The notes: generated from the sequence alone by a model not told the origin. Shown: positions 35,741 through 44,731, numbered from the stretch's first letter. The stretch is DNA of 64,000 nucleotides from Sphingomonas sp. SUN039 (GCF_024758725.1 NZ_CP096972.1:1284001-1348000), one strand, 5' to 3'. Made by a program: numbers and translations.

Positions 35741-37069
35741 TCAGCAGCAATATGGTTTGTAGAGTTTCCACGGTGGCCCATTGGCCAGCGCGGCAGTCAG
35801 ATACTGGTTCGGCGCATCCATCCCCAGCATCATTGTCCACAACCCGGCCCCGAACAATTGCCCGGCGATCTGCTGTTGCTGGATGTTGGTGATGATCTGC
35901 ATCGCCGAGGTGATCTCGGCCATGGTCGGCCCGAATTGGCCCTGTTGCCTGAACTGCACCGCCAGCATTTCCTGCTGTTCGGCCTGGACGCGTGGGTCGC
36001 TGTTGATTGCCATAATATCGGGATCGGCAGCGAGAATCTTGTTGCCGTTCGGGCTTTGCCTTGCGGCGAGCAGGTCGGGGCGGCGCTTGATGAGTTCGGC
36101 CTGCGCGACTTCGGCATAGCCATGGATTTCGCGCAGCGCGCCGATGGTCATGAACACTTGGAGATCGGCGGGGTCGAGCCGGTTCGCGTCGACCGCAGTG
36201 ATCAGCTTGGGCACCGGATTGAACCCGGGCATCTGCAGCTGCATGGCAAATTGCTGGATGACCTCGGGACGGCGCGCGACGTTCTGCGCGTCACGCAGCG
36301 ACTTCATGACCTGCGGCACCTCTTGCGGCATCAGCCAGGCGAGCCAGGGCGGCAGCATGCCCTGCTGGATCAGATGGCCGATCTCCTGCTCATTCGTCTG
36401 GGCGGAGAAGCGTTGCCCGTCCTGGCTCTGCAGCCAGCTGCGTATCTTGCCCGGAATGCGCGAAAAGGCGTGCCGGTCGATCGATTTGAGTTCGCGCAGC
36501 CAGAAGGCGTATTTCTGCCACGGATACACCTTCATGCTCTTTTCCATGGCGTTCTCTACATAACCCAGGTCGAGCGTCACGGCGTCGATGTCGATGGTCT
36601 CGTCGATCGCCGGGCAGAAATAGCGGATATGGACACCCTGCGGCAGGGCGGGATCGACCAACCAGATCACGTTGACCGGCGCGGTGAAGCCCTCCGCCCC
36701 GACCAGCGGAACCTCGAGCCTGCGGCGGCCGAGATGGCCGATATGCGGCGGAAGCTCGGCCCCCGGCGGCGCCCCGAACTGCCAGCTCGTGTCGCAAAAT
36801 TTGCCAGCGCGCAGGCGCGAATAGATGCGCAGGTCGTAGGTGCCGTCGCGATGGGCGAAGCTTACTGCCTGCAGAGGTTGCAGCCCCGGCGGCGCGACAG
36901 CGCGGACGTTGACGAACGCACCCTTGAACATCACACGCAACCAGTCGGGCTTGAGTTCCCAGATCGGCGACCCCTGTCCACCGGTGCCGACCTGTTCCCA
37001 GCATTCCGGATCGATCTTGCGCAGCGTCGCCCATTTCTGCGCGGGGTCGATCGACGGCGCGTCGGCCAT
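35741..37069 (-). CDS. Unrecognised 442-residue protein of the HerA operon
   Basis: Starts MADAPSIDPAQKWATLRKID at ATG 37069, sharing one base with the stop of the DUF805 gene (TGATG). The N-terminal half is beta-rich with many Pro and aromatic residues (GAFVNVRAVAPPGLQPLQAV, PVNVIWLVDPALPQG). The C-terminal half is helical and Gln/Met-rich (MAEITSAMQIITNIQQQQIA). No signal peptide or clear membrane helix is seen, and no family comes to mind. Position between a membrane protein and the ATPase suggests a structural or adaptor role, which is inference only. Confidence 0.7.
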   Translation of the reverse strand: MADAPSIDPAQKWATLRKIDPECWEQVGTGGQGSPIWELKPDWLRVMFKGAFVNVRAVAPPGLQPLQAVSFAHRDGTYDLRIYSRLRAGKFCDTSWQFGAPPGAELPPHIGHLGRRRLEVPLVGAEGFTAPVNVIWLVDPALPQGVHIRYFCPAIDETIDIDAVTLDLGYVENAMEKSMKVYPWQKYAFWLRELKSIDRHAFSRIPGKIRSWLQSQDGQRFSAQTNEQEIGHLIQQGMLPPWLAWLMPQEVPQVMKSLRDAQNVARRPEVIQQFAMQLQMPGFNPVPKLITAVDANRLDPADLQVFMTIGALREIHGYAEVAQAELIKRRPDLLAARQSPNGNKILAADPDIMAINSDPRVQAEQQEMLAVQFRQQGQFGPTMAEITSAMQIITNIQQQQIAGQLFGAGLWTMMLGMDAPNQYLTAALANGPPWKLYKPYCC

Positions 37070-37839
37070 CAGAGCTCGTCGACCGGCACCGGGCCGTAGC
37101 GATTGGTGTCGCGGTTGCCGTCCTGCGCACAGAGGATCAGCCAGGGCACCGCGCCGACGAAGGTCAGCAGCAACAGGTTCCAGACCCCAGGCTGCCCCGT
37201 GTCGTGCAGCCGCCGCGTGCCCTCGGCCACGCCGCTCACCCCGACGACGCACAGCGCGAGAAACACCAGCAGCGCGAACGGCCCGGCGGTTTCGCCATAT
37301 TGCACGCCTTCGTCGGAGCCCATCAGCACGAGGCCGACGACGCCGACGCCGAAGCGCGCGGCGTACATCTTCCAGAAATCGCCGCGCGTCATGCGGCCCG
37401 AGAAATTGAAGTCGGTGAACAGCCGCTTGGCGATCAGCATCGCCGGGCTGGTAGTCGCCTGCAGCTTGTCTCGCTCGGGAGGAGGCGGAGGCGGCGGAGG
37501 CGGTGGCGTCGGATCGGGATCGACGTCAGGGACTTCGGGATGATCGACCGGAGGCGAGACGGGCTCGTCGGGATGGTCGGTGACATCGGGCTCGTTGATA
37601 TCCGGGCCGTCGGGCACGACCGGCGGATCGACCAATATCTCGACATCCTCGGGCGGAACGATCGGCTCAGGCTCTTCGGGTTCTGGCGGGTGTTCCGGTT
37701 CGGGCGCGGGCTCGGGTTCGACCGGCGGCGGCGGGGTCGGCGGCGGTGGCAGCGGCGATCCGCAAATTTCGCAGCGCGCCGCGATCGGCACTGTCATGTG
37801 ACAGGTCGGGCATTCCATTGTGCCGTCCGTCTCGCTCAT
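37069..37839 (-). CDS. Zinc-ribbon, proline-rich, DUF805 membrane protein
   Basis: A 256-residue protein from ATG 37839 with a GGAGG site upstream. Residues 8-28 form a zinc ribbon (MECPTCHMTVPIAARCEICG). Then come about 110 residues of Pro/Glu/Asp/Val-rich linker, including long Pro runs. The C-terminal part is a DUF805 domain: FNFSGRMTRGDFWKMYAARF, three membrane helices, TRRLHDTGQPGVW and a tail ending NRYGPVP. It is the first gene of the HerA operon and would anchor the system in the inner membrane with a cytoplasmic zinc finger on a stalk. Confidence 0.8.
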   Translation of the reverse strand: MSETDGTMECPTCHMTVPIAARCEICGSPLPPPPTPPPPVEPEPAPEPEHPPEPEEPEPIVPPEDVEILVDPPVVPDGPDINEPDVTDHPDEPVSPPVDHPEVPDVDPDPTPPPPPPPPPPERDKLQATTSPAMLIAKRLFTDFNFSGRMTRGDFWKMYAARFGVGVVGLVLMGSDEGVQYGETAGPFALLVFLALCVVGVSGVAEGTRRLHDTGQPGVWNLLLLTFVGAVPWLILCAQDGNRDTNRYGPVPVDEL

Positions 37840-37881
37840 GCTTTCAAGCCTCCGCCCGTCCGCGCCCGCGCGACCCGATCC

Positions 37882-37909
37882 AGGGTAATCGCGCACTGAA
37901 TCGAGTCAA
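37882..37909 (-). promoter_or_regulatory. Candidate promoter of the HerA operon
   Basis: On the minus strand TTGACT (37909-37904) and TACCCT (37887-37882) are separated by 16 nt, about 40 nt upstream of the DUF805 ATG. The -35 is near-consensus and the -10 is weak, so this is a suggestion only. Confidence 0.35.
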
Positions 37910-38526
37910 GCATTTGGAGGGGGACCGTATAAGTTACCTTCCCTTTTCGTGTTTCGCTTATGGTTGCCGACACAATTGGACGATGAATTAGTCAGGCGAG
38001 AAAGGCGGTTTTAAATATCCTGTGCGATCGGCCCAATCGGATAAAGATGTCAAACTCGGCGACTTCCTGCACGCCTCCGGCCCCATTTTGCGCATCCGTA
38101 ACAATCCCGACTTTAGAGCAAGGCCAGGCAGCGACGAGCATGCCTCTCGGCAACCGATCCTCTGCCTCGAAACGCAACCCGAGCGTAAAGTTTGGATCGG
38201 TGAACTCGAACTCCATGTCGGCTTACCCCTTAGCCGATCGCAACCCTGTCTGTCTGTTTTCGGCCAAGGGCAGGTTTGACCAACGCCCATGTCGGACGTG
38301 AATAAATGGCAGCAATAGGGGCGCGATTTGGCCTAGCCGAGTGTCGGCAACGTTTGGCGGCACCGGTCGCCGGCATTGGACCAATTCTCGTGACTGGTTG
38401 GAGCGAGCGTCATCAGCTAACCAGCCGACCAGTTCACCGGTACGCCGTTCTCGCCGCAGAGCACAATGCAGCTTTTACGAGTGCCAATGTTGCTCGACCC
38501 TAATCCGACCCGTTTAGCCTTTTCGC
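37910..38526. other. Low-information region beside the HerA operon
   Basis: About 600 nt of lower GC than its surroundings, between the HerA operon and the catabolic cluster. It contains one weak candidate gene (37992-38216) and otherwise short frames without recognisable products. No integrase, tRNA or clear direct repeat matching the opposite edge at 27635-28046 was found by eye. Confidence 0.45.
37992..38216 (-). CDS. Possible small hypothetical protein
   Basis: A 74-codon frame starting MEFEFTDPNFTLGLRFEAED. Its beta-rich, balanced composition is more protein-like than neighbouring frames. No family is recognised, and the frame is short enough to be chance. It runs in the direction of the HerA operon but is upstream of its candidate promoter. 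Confidence 0.3.
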   Translation of the reverse strand: MEFEFTDPNFTLGLRFEAEDRLPRGMLVAAWPCSKVGIVTDAQNGAGGVQEVAEFDIFIRLGRSHRIFKTAFLA

Positions 38527-38563
38527 AATAATATATTTGACCTTGCAGAAAATATACATATTT
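38527..38563 (+). promoter_or_regulatory. AT-rich box with palindrome upstream of the FAH gene
   Basis: AATAATATATTT (38527-38538) is followed by the palindrome AAATAT-AC-ATATTT (38550-38563), 38-74 nt before the start of the FAH gene. The same 12-mer occurs on the minus strand at 51464-51475 upstream of the dioxygenase gene. It is a candidate operator for the GntR protein at 41030. Confidence 0.45.
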
Positions 38564-38600
38564 CCAGCGGCGCGAGGCGCATGTCGGAGAGGAAGCTGCA

Positions 38601-39455
38601 GTGAAGCTATTGAGGTTCTCGTCGGCAGGCGGAAAGCCACAGCTGGGAATATACGCCGACGGAAGGATAATTGCGCTCGACGCCTCCTGTTCCGGCTTCG
38701 CCAATTTGACGACCCTCATTGCTGACTGGCCGCGCGTTCGGAGTGGGCTGGAATCGCTGTTGGCGTCGAATCCCGAGCGCATCCCGTTAGAGTCGGTCCA
38801 ACTTCATGCGCCGATCGCGCGGCCAGGTAAGATCTTCGCCATCGGGCTGAACTATGCCGACCACATCGCAGAATCGAACATGGAGCCGCCGAAGGACCAG
38901 GTATGGTTCACCAAGGCCGTGACCTCAGTGAATGGCCCCGGCGATCCAATCGAGATTCCGAGTGAACCTTCGTTCGTGGACTATGAGGTCGAGCTGGTCG
39001 CCGTGATCGGCAAGGGTGGCCGTGATATTGCTCGTGAGGATGCCGCTGCCGCCGTGTTCGGCTATTGCGTTGGCAACGATGTCACCGAGCGCATGTGGCA
39101 GCACCGCACGCAGCAATGGTCGTTGGGAAAGTCCTTCGATACACATGCGCCGTTCGGTCCATGGATCACAACTGCCGATGAAGTGCGCGATCCTCACGCC
39201 CTGAACATCCGCGCCTGGGTGGGTGACGAACTTCGGCAGAACTCAAACACGCGGCATCTGGTGTTCGATATATGGGACCAGATTGCGCATCTTTCGCATG
39301 CGATGACGCTTGAACCAGGCGACCTGATATTTACCGGCACGCCAGGTGGTATCGGTGCCGCAATGGATCCTCGCAAATTTTTGCAGCCGGGCGAGATCGT
39401 GCGATCCGAGATCGAGACGCTCGGAACACTAACGAACATTTGCCAATTACGTTGA
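38601..39455 (+). CDS. Fumarylacetoacetate hydrolase family protein
   Basis: A 284-residue cytoplasmic enzyme of the FAH superfamily, which cleaves or isomerises C-C bonds of ring-fission diketo acids. The typical core is present: FAIGLNYADHIAES, metal ligands in VDYEVELVAVIGK, GYCVGNDVTERMWQ, the catalytic Lys in LGKSFDTHAPFGPW and the closing FTGTPGGIG. A ribosome site (GGAAG) precedes ATG 38601. In this cluster it would process the product of the extradiol dioxygenase at 50255. The exact substrate is unknown; isomerase, hydratase and hydrolase members cannot be separated by eye. Confidence 0.85.
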   Translation: MKLLRFSSAGGKPQLGIYADGRIIALDASCSGFANLTTLIADWPRVRSGLESLLASNPERIPLESVQLHAPIARPGKIFAIGLNYADHIAESNMEPPKDQVWFTKAVTSVNGPGDPIEIPSEPSFVDYEVELVAVIGKGGRDIAREDAAAAVFGYCVGNDVTERMWQHRTQQWSLGKSFDTHAPFGPWITTADEVRDPHALNIRAWVGDELRQNSNTRHLVFDIWDQIAHLSHAMTLEPGDLIFTGTPGGIGAAMDPRKFLQPGEIVRSEIETLGTLTNICQLR

Positions 39456-39474
39456 CTGCGAGAGGCGGAAGTTC

Positions 39475-41001
39475 GTGACCGCACCGTTGTCGCTTTCTGG
39501 ATTCGAGGGGCAGGATCTCAGGACCCTGATCGACCGACAAGCCACCCGGCGCAAACATGCTCCGTTCCTCGTTTGGGAACCATTCGACGGGGACACCGCT
39601 CACTGGACCTATAGAGAGTTTTGCGATCTCGTCCGGACGGCGGCGGCGGGCCTGGTCGAACGTGGAATTCGGCCCGGCGATCGCGTCCTGATACATCTCG
39701 ATAATTGTCCCGAATTTCTGACGCTTTGGCTGGGCTGCGCCTATGCTGGAGCGGTTGCTGTTACGACAAACACGCGAAGCACGCCGGACGACATTGCTTA
39801 TTTCGCCGAACATTCGCACGCCGTGGCGGCCTTCACCGAACCCGGATTTTACGACGCAGTAGCTAAGGCGTTGCCACCGGATGCCTGGACCGAGGTTGTA
39901 ATTCCGGGCGGCGGGCTTGCCATTTCCGGTGATCCCGCATCGCTGCCCGAGCGCCCTCACGACCCACTGGCTCCATTTGGTATCCAGTACACTTCGGGAA
40001 CCACGGCGCGTCCCAAAGCTGTGCTCTGGTCGCACGCCAACGCGCTGTGGGGCGCGCGCGTGTCGGCAATGCATGAGGCGCTGTTACCGGACGACGTTCA
40101 CCTCGTCTTTCTGCCGCTCTTCCATACCAATGCACAGGTCTACTCCGTACTTGCGTCGTTATGGGCTGGCGCAAGCGTTGTCCTTCAACCGCGTTTTTCA
40201 GTGTCACGGTTCTGGGACGTAGCGGTTCGCAACGCCTGCACCTGGACATCGGTCGTGCCGTTCTGCACGATGGCATTGCTGGATCGGCCAATCCCGGAGA
40301 AGCATAGCTTCAAATTTTTCGGCGCGGCCGTACTGCTTCCTGCGGTCGAAGAGCGATTTGGCGTCAAGACCGTGACGTGGTGGGGAATGACCGAGACCGT
40401 GACACACGGAATCGTCGGATCTCCGACGTATCCGCCCAGTCCAATGGGAATGGGCTTCGCCTCGCCCTGCTACGAAATTCTGGTGCTCGACGAGACAATG
40501 CAGCCAGTCGCCCCGGGGGAAGCAGGCAACCTTTACGTTCGCGGACGCCGCGGCTTGTCGTTGTTTGTCGAATATGTCGACGATCCCGAGGCCACGCTTG
40601 CCGCGTTCACGTCCGATGGGCTCTTCATCACAGGCGACCGCGTGAGGTTAGGCACCGACGGCACGATGTTCTTCGTCGAGCGCGCCAAGGACATGCTCAA
40701 GGTTGGCGGAGAGAATGTCGCCGCGTCGGAAATCGAACGCGTGATCGCTGGCGTGCCAGGCGTCCGCGAAGTCGCGGTCGCTGGCAAGCCTCATCCCATG
40801 CTCGACGAAGTGCCGATAGCGTTTGTGATCGCTTCTGAGTTCTCAGAGAACCTCGTGGGAAGGATCAGTGCTGCTTGCGCGCTTTCGCTCGCAAGCTTCA
40901 AGCGTCCCGTAGATATCCGCCTGGTGGACGACTTTCCGCGATCGACGCTCAACAAGGTTTCAAAAGCCTTGCTGCGAGAAAAGCTCCGCCGAGAAGGGTA
41001 G
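39475..41001 (+). CDS. AMP-binding acyl/aryl-CoA ligase
   Basis: A 508-residue adenylate-forming enzyme, GTG start at 39475 with a GGAAG site. Motifs in order: IQYTSGTTARPKAVLWSHAN (A3), WWGMTETVTHG (A5), ITGDRVRL (A7), AKDMLKVGGENVAASEIE (A8) and the A10 lysine near LNKVSKALL. It activates a carboxylic acid to a CoA thioester. The sequence resembles CaiC/cyclohexanecarboxylate-type ligases rather than long-chain ligases. It follows the FAH gene by 19 nt, probably as an operon. A phenylpropanoid side chain is a possible substrate, which is inference from the cluster. Confidence 0.85.
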   Translation: MTAPLSLSGFEGQDLRTLIDRQATRRKHAPFLVWEPFDGDTAHWTYREFCDLVRTAAAGLVERGIRPGDRVLIHLDNCPEFLTLWLGCAYAGAVAVTTNTRSTPDDIAYFAEHSHAVAAFTEPGFYDAVAKALPPDAWTEVVIPGGGLAISGDPASLPERPHDPLAPFGIQYTSGTTARPKAVLWSHANALWGARVSAMHEALLPDDVHLVFLPLFHTNAQVYSVLASLWAGASVVLQPRFSVSRFWDVAVRNACTWTSVVPFCTMALLDRPIPEKHSFKFFGAAVLLPAVEERFGVKTVTWWGMTETVTHGIVGSPTYPPSPMGMGFASPCYEILVLDETMQPVAPGEAGNLYVRGRRGLSLFVEYVDDPEATLAAFTSDGLFITGDRVRLGTDGTMFFVERAKDMLKVGGENVAASEIERVIAGVPGVREVAVAGKPHPMLDEVPIAFVIASEFSENLVGRISAACALSLASFKRPVDIRLVDDFPRSTLNKVSKALLREKLRREG

Positions 41002-41029
41002 ACAACCTGGCACGTTAAGTGCGGGTCGA

Positions 41030-41734
41030 TTACTTCCCGATAATCTTCTGCTCGAGCGCCGCTCTGACGATGAGATCGGTTGTTTGGCGAATATGGCCGA
41101 CAGCGGCTTCGATAAGACCATCGGCGTCTCGCGCGAGTGCGAGCTTTACGATCCGTTGATGTTCGCCCGGCACGTTGCGACGCGGTCCGACATATGAGGA
41201 AAGAATGCGATACCGCTCGGACTGCTCGTACAACTGGTTGTGGAGGGCGATCAGGCGGGGACTCTCGCAGCCGCTCACCAGTGATGCATGAAAGGCAGCA
41301 TGGATTTTCAGCCAATCAGCGGCGCCCGTCTCTTGAGGCGTCGCGGGCGACGGCGTGACGGTCAAACGATGGGCCGCCGCAACAAGATTTGCCTCCCATG
41401 CGACATCACCCCTCTCGACTGACCGCCGCAATGCGATCGTCTCGATCTCGCATCTTACATCGGTCAAATCTTCGAGATCGTTGATCGAAAGCGGCGCTAC
41501 GACAAACCCGCGTTGGTCTCGCGAAACGACAAGTTGCTCTGGCACGAGCCTGGAGAGCGCTTCACGAACAGCGCCCGGGCTGACCTTCAGCTCTGATGCC
41601 AGTTCCTGTATCTTCAGCTTCTGGCCCGGCGAGTGGCGCCCGGCGATGATGTCTCCGCGCACGGTCGTGTAGACCCAGCTAGCCTGACTTTTCGGCTGGT
41701 CGTCGATCCGATCGATCTGGTGTACGTCGATCAA
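41030..41734 (-). CDS. GntR-family (FCD) transcriptional regulator
   Basis: A 234-residue protein, TTG start at 41734 with an AGAGGG site. The winged-helix DNA-binding region comes first (RGDIIAGRHSPGQKLKIQEL, VSPGAVREALSRL), then the FCD ligand domain with metal-binding residues in IHAAFHASLVSGC. It is likely the local regulator of the 38-53 kb catabolic genes, responding to a carboxylate or aromatic intermediate. Its start overlaps a 13-nt inverted repeat that could serve autoregulation. Confidence 0.83.
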   Translation of the reverse strand: MIDVHQIDRIDDQPKSQASWVYTTVRGDIIAGRHSPGQKLKIQELASELKVSPGAVREALSRLVPEQLVVSRDQRGFVVAPLSINDLEDLTDVRCEIETIALRRSVERGDVAWEANLVAAAHRLTVTPSPATPQETGAADWLKIHAAFHASLVSGCESPRLIALHNQLYEQSERYRILSSYVGPRRNVPGEHQRIVKLALARDADGLIEAAVGHIRQTTDLIVRAALEQKIIGK

Positions 41735-41741
41735 GTTGATC
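41729..41741. promoter_or_regulatory. Inverted repeat at the GntR start
   Basis: GATCAA-G-TTGATC is a perfect 6-bp inverted repeat overlapping the TTG start codon of the GntR gene. A regulator bound here would block translation initiation or early transcription. Confidence 0.3.
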
Positions 41742-41771
41742 CCTCTTTTCTTGATTGGTCTGCCATATGAG

Positions 41772-43109
41772 TCATGAGGAGGCTAGACCAGAGGTGCCAA
41801 GCCCGGGCCCCTTCCGGAACGTTAGGGTCAGCACCAGTCCGGCCATCAGCGAGCTTGCAGCGAATATGACCGACACTGTTCCGCGTTCTGCACCCGTCGC
41901 GAAGAGCCACCCAGCGAGCAAGGGCGCAACGGCACTCGCGACGCGACCCCAGCCCATGACGAAGCCAACGCCGGTTGCACGAACCGATGAATCGAAAGAC
42001 TGCGCGAGCGTGAAGTAGAAACCGGAAACGCCTGCATAGAGGAACAAGCCAAGCACCGCTGCCGCGCCGAGCAGTGCTCCCCAATTTGCCGGAACCATGC
42101 CGAAGACCAGAAGCGCACTAGCAAGCCCGACGGTGCAACCGACCGTCAACATGAGTGCGGAATAACGAGCCGCCAGCCAACCAAGCGCTATGCCGCCGAT
42201 AACGCCGACGACGCTGGCCGTCGCAGATGCTATGCTGCCATCAGATGGATTGAAACCCGCGTCAGCGACCATTTGCGGGAGCCAGCTTAGGACGTAATAC
42301 GCAGCGGCGGCATAAAGAACATTGGCGACCGCGAGCGCTACAGTCGTTGTGAGGCGGTCCGCCGTAAACAATGCCCTATACCCGATCGTCGATCGCAGCG
42401 CGCGTGGCGGCAATGCGATGCAGCGCGGCTTTTTGCAGCGATCCAGCACCGAATTGAGGCGATCGAGAGCGTTCGACGGCTGTCGTTGAGCGAGAAACAT
42501 TGGCGATTCCGGCAGGATCAGCAATGCGACCGGAATGAGAAGGACGGCGACGACGAAGCCGACGATGAAAATTGACTCCCAGCCCATCGAGCGGAGGAGT
42601 ACGGCAGACAACACGCCGCCCAGAACACCGCCAATGGGGTAGCCCATTGCCATCAAGGCGATCGCGAGTGACCGACGTCTCGCATTGGAAAACTCGGCTG
42701 CGAGCGGATTGATAACCGTTACGCACGTGCCGATGCCGAGGCCTGTAACGACGCGCCAAAAGGCTAACCACGGGACGGAAGTGGCTAGCGCGGCCATCAA
42801 CATGCCCACAGCCATCAAGGCGAGACTGATCAAGACAAGCAATCGCCGCCCCGTCTTGTCAGCGAGCGGTCCGAGCAAGAACGATCCCGCAGCCATGCCG
42901 AACAGGCCCGCAGACAGCACCACCCCGAGCGCATCCAGTCCCAAATCCCACTGCTTCAAGATTGCGGGAGCGGCAAAGGTTACCGACAGCACATCATAGC
43001 CATCGAGCGCTGAGAGCACTGCGGTAAGCACGACAACACGAATCTGCGTCGGCGACATCGGCGACGCATCGAACACCCGTTGGAGAGAAGTTGCCTCGGG
43101 CATCGTCAC
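41772..43109 (-). CDS. MFS transporter, aromatic acid:H+ symporter (AAHS) type
   Basis: A 445-residue protein with 12 membrane helices. GYDVLSVTFAAPAIL in TM1 carries the Asp expected of AAHS symporters, and GPLADKTGRR is the loop 2-3 motif. It starts GTG at 43109 and overlaps the monooxygenase stop by 4 nt, so the two are coupled. It likely imports an aromatic acid or related hydroxylated compound for this cluster. GntR is 37 nt downstream. Confidence 0.83.
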   Translation of the reverse strand: MTMPEATSLQRVFDASPMSPTQIRVVVLTAVLSALDGYDVLSVTFAAPAILKQWDLGLDALGVVLSAGLFGMAAGSFLLGPLADKTGRRLLVLISLALMAVGMLMAALATSVPWLAFWRVVTGLGIGTCVTVINPLAAEFSNARRRSLAIALMAMGYPIGGVLGGVLSAVLLRSMGWESIFIVGFVVAVLLIPVALLILPESPMFLAQRQPSNALDRLNSVLDRCKKPRCIALPPRALRSTIGYRALFTADRLTTTVALAVANVLYAAAAYYVLSWLPQMVADAGFNPSDGSIASATASVVGVIGGIALGWLAARYSALMLTVGCTVGLASALLVFGMVPANWGALLGAAAVLGLFLYAGVSGFYFTLAQSFDSSVRATGVGFVMGWGRVASAVAPLLAGWLFATGAERGTVSVIFAASSLMAGLVLTLTFRKGPGLGTSGLASS

Positions 43110-44731
43110 AGGACCGCGTCAAGCTCCCGTCCGAGCACACGGTCGAAGACGTTGATCCAGACATCACCGCGCCATGCGACGGTCTGGTCCGGCCTGATCA
43201 GCGCCATCTTGGACTGATAGAGGGCCGTGACCGGAACACCCTTGGGTTGGACGACTTCCAGCGGCACGCCCGCGTTTTGGGCATCAGTAACGGCGGTGGC
43301 GATTTCTACCTTGGGCACATCCTCGGAGGCAAGCAGCGTGAGTCCCGAACCGAAGAGATCGTAGAGCGAGCGCCCGTCGTCAAGCCAGGCGTGCGGCGCG
43401 AGGCACCCTGGATAGGCGCTCGGCACGTAGTTGGAATTATCATGCGCGGGCGCCGGTCCGGCTTCACGCACGATCACGGGCGAATATTCGTAGCAAAGGC
43501 CGAGTACGGTCCCAAGCGTATGGAATTCGCGGCCTTTCGATGCCTGAATTCCGGCACCGACTTTCTGACGGATCGAGGCGCCGGTGTCGCTATTGTCCTC
43601 GATAGCGGCAAACATGTTCGGTTGGAGCGCGATCTGATAATTGGCCAGCGCCTCGTCGATCACCGTTCGGTGCACCGGTCGCCGCTCTGCTTCATAACTG
43701 GCCAGCAGAGTCTCGCCGCCCCATCCTTCGATGTTAGCGGCGAGCTTCCAGCCAAGGTCTACCGCGTCGCCGACGCCCATGTTCATGCCATAGCCGCCGA
43801 ACGGGGGATGGAGGTGACAGGCGTCGCCCGCCAGGAAAATCCGGCGATCACGGTAACGATCAGCCATCAGCTCGCTCCCCGCCCAATAATCCTTGCTGAG
43901 GATCTTATAAGGCAGGTCGATGCCCGTGTGGTCGCGGATCAATGCCGCTGCCTGGTCGTCGCTGAGTTGCACCCCCTCTTCAACCGAGCCGAGCGCGAAG
44001 AACCACACGTCGTCGACATCCATCGGCCCGATCGCACTGAATCCGCGAGGTCCAAGCTGCCAGTAAACCACAGCTGGCGGCTGCCGATGCGCATCGGCCA
44101 TTCCCGGCGCACGAAAGATGATGTTATAGTGTCGTGAAAGAGCGTATCGCCCGACCATCTTTGCGCCGATGGCGTCACGGACGACGCTGCGACTCCCGTC
44201 CGCACCCACGAGATACTCGGCGCGCAGCGCGTAAGGAGTTCCTGCTTCGTCCTCGATTGTGACGATGACATCGTCAGCCCCTTGTTCGGCACCTTTGAAG
44301 GTTTGACCCATGCACAACTCGACACTCGGCAGGGTCTGCGCATGCTCTCTCAGTATGCGTTCCAGCGTATATTGCGGGATCCACTGGGCGTGCTCGGGAT
44401 ATGCGGTGTTGCGCGTCGGCGCAGCGTTGAAAGCGTCCTCGAAAGTGGCCAGCGGATACCCAACAAGGCTGGTCACGAAGCGCATGTCGTTGGGGAAGTC
44501 GATGCCGAAGGGAGAGGCTTGAGCAAGCCGATCGGCAAGCCCCCAGCGACGAAGTAGCGATCGCGTGCGCACATTCGTCGTCTTTGCGCGTGGCGCAGCC
44601 CCGCCACGCACCTCTCGTTCGATAACGACAACAGGAATGCCCCTGCTGCCCAACTCGATAGCAAGCGACAGACCGACAGGCCCGGCGCCCACGATGAGGA
44701 CCTTTAACTCAGCTTTAGTTTCGTGCGGCAA
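43106..44731 (-). CDS. FAD-dependent aromatic monooxygenase (MhpA-like)
   Basis: A 541-residue flavoprotein, TTG start at 44731 with a strong AAGGAGAGG site. GxGxxG in VLIVGAGPVGLSLAIELGS binds ADP of FAD, GADGSRSVVRDA is the DG motif, and FLAGDACHLHPPFGGYGMN is the GD motif. A C-terminal thioredoxin-like domain gives the usual length of the MhpA/PheA group. It ortho-hydroxylates phenolic rings with NAD(P)H. With the extradiol dioxygenase and the FAH gene it would form a meta-cleavage path. Confidence 0.85.
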   Translation of the reverse strand: MPHETKAELKVLIVGAGPVGLSLAIELGSRGIPVVVIEREVRGGAAPRAKTTNVRTRSLLRRWGLADRLAQASPFGIDFPNDMRFVTSLVGYPLATFEDAFNAAPTRNTAYPEHAQWIPQYTLERILREHAQTLPSVELCMGQTFKGAEQGADDVIVTIEDEAGTPYALRAEYLVGADGSRSVVRDAIGAKMVGRYALSRHYNIIFRAPGMADAHRQPPAVVYWQLGPRGFSAIGPMDVDDVWFFALGSVEEGVQLSDDQAAALIRDHTGIDLPYKILSKDYWAGSELMADRYRDRRIFLAGDACHLHPPFGGYGMNMGVGDAVDLGWKLAANIEGWGGETLLASYEAERRPVHRTVIDEALANYQIALQPNMFAAIEDNSDTGASIRQKVGAGIQASKGREFHTLGTVLGLCYEYSPVIVREAGPAPAHDNSNYVPSAYPGCLAPHAWLDDGRSLYDLFGSGLTLLASEDVPKVEIATAVTDAQNAGVPLEVVQPKGVPVTALYQSKMALIRPDQTVAWRGDVWINVFDRVLGRELDAVL

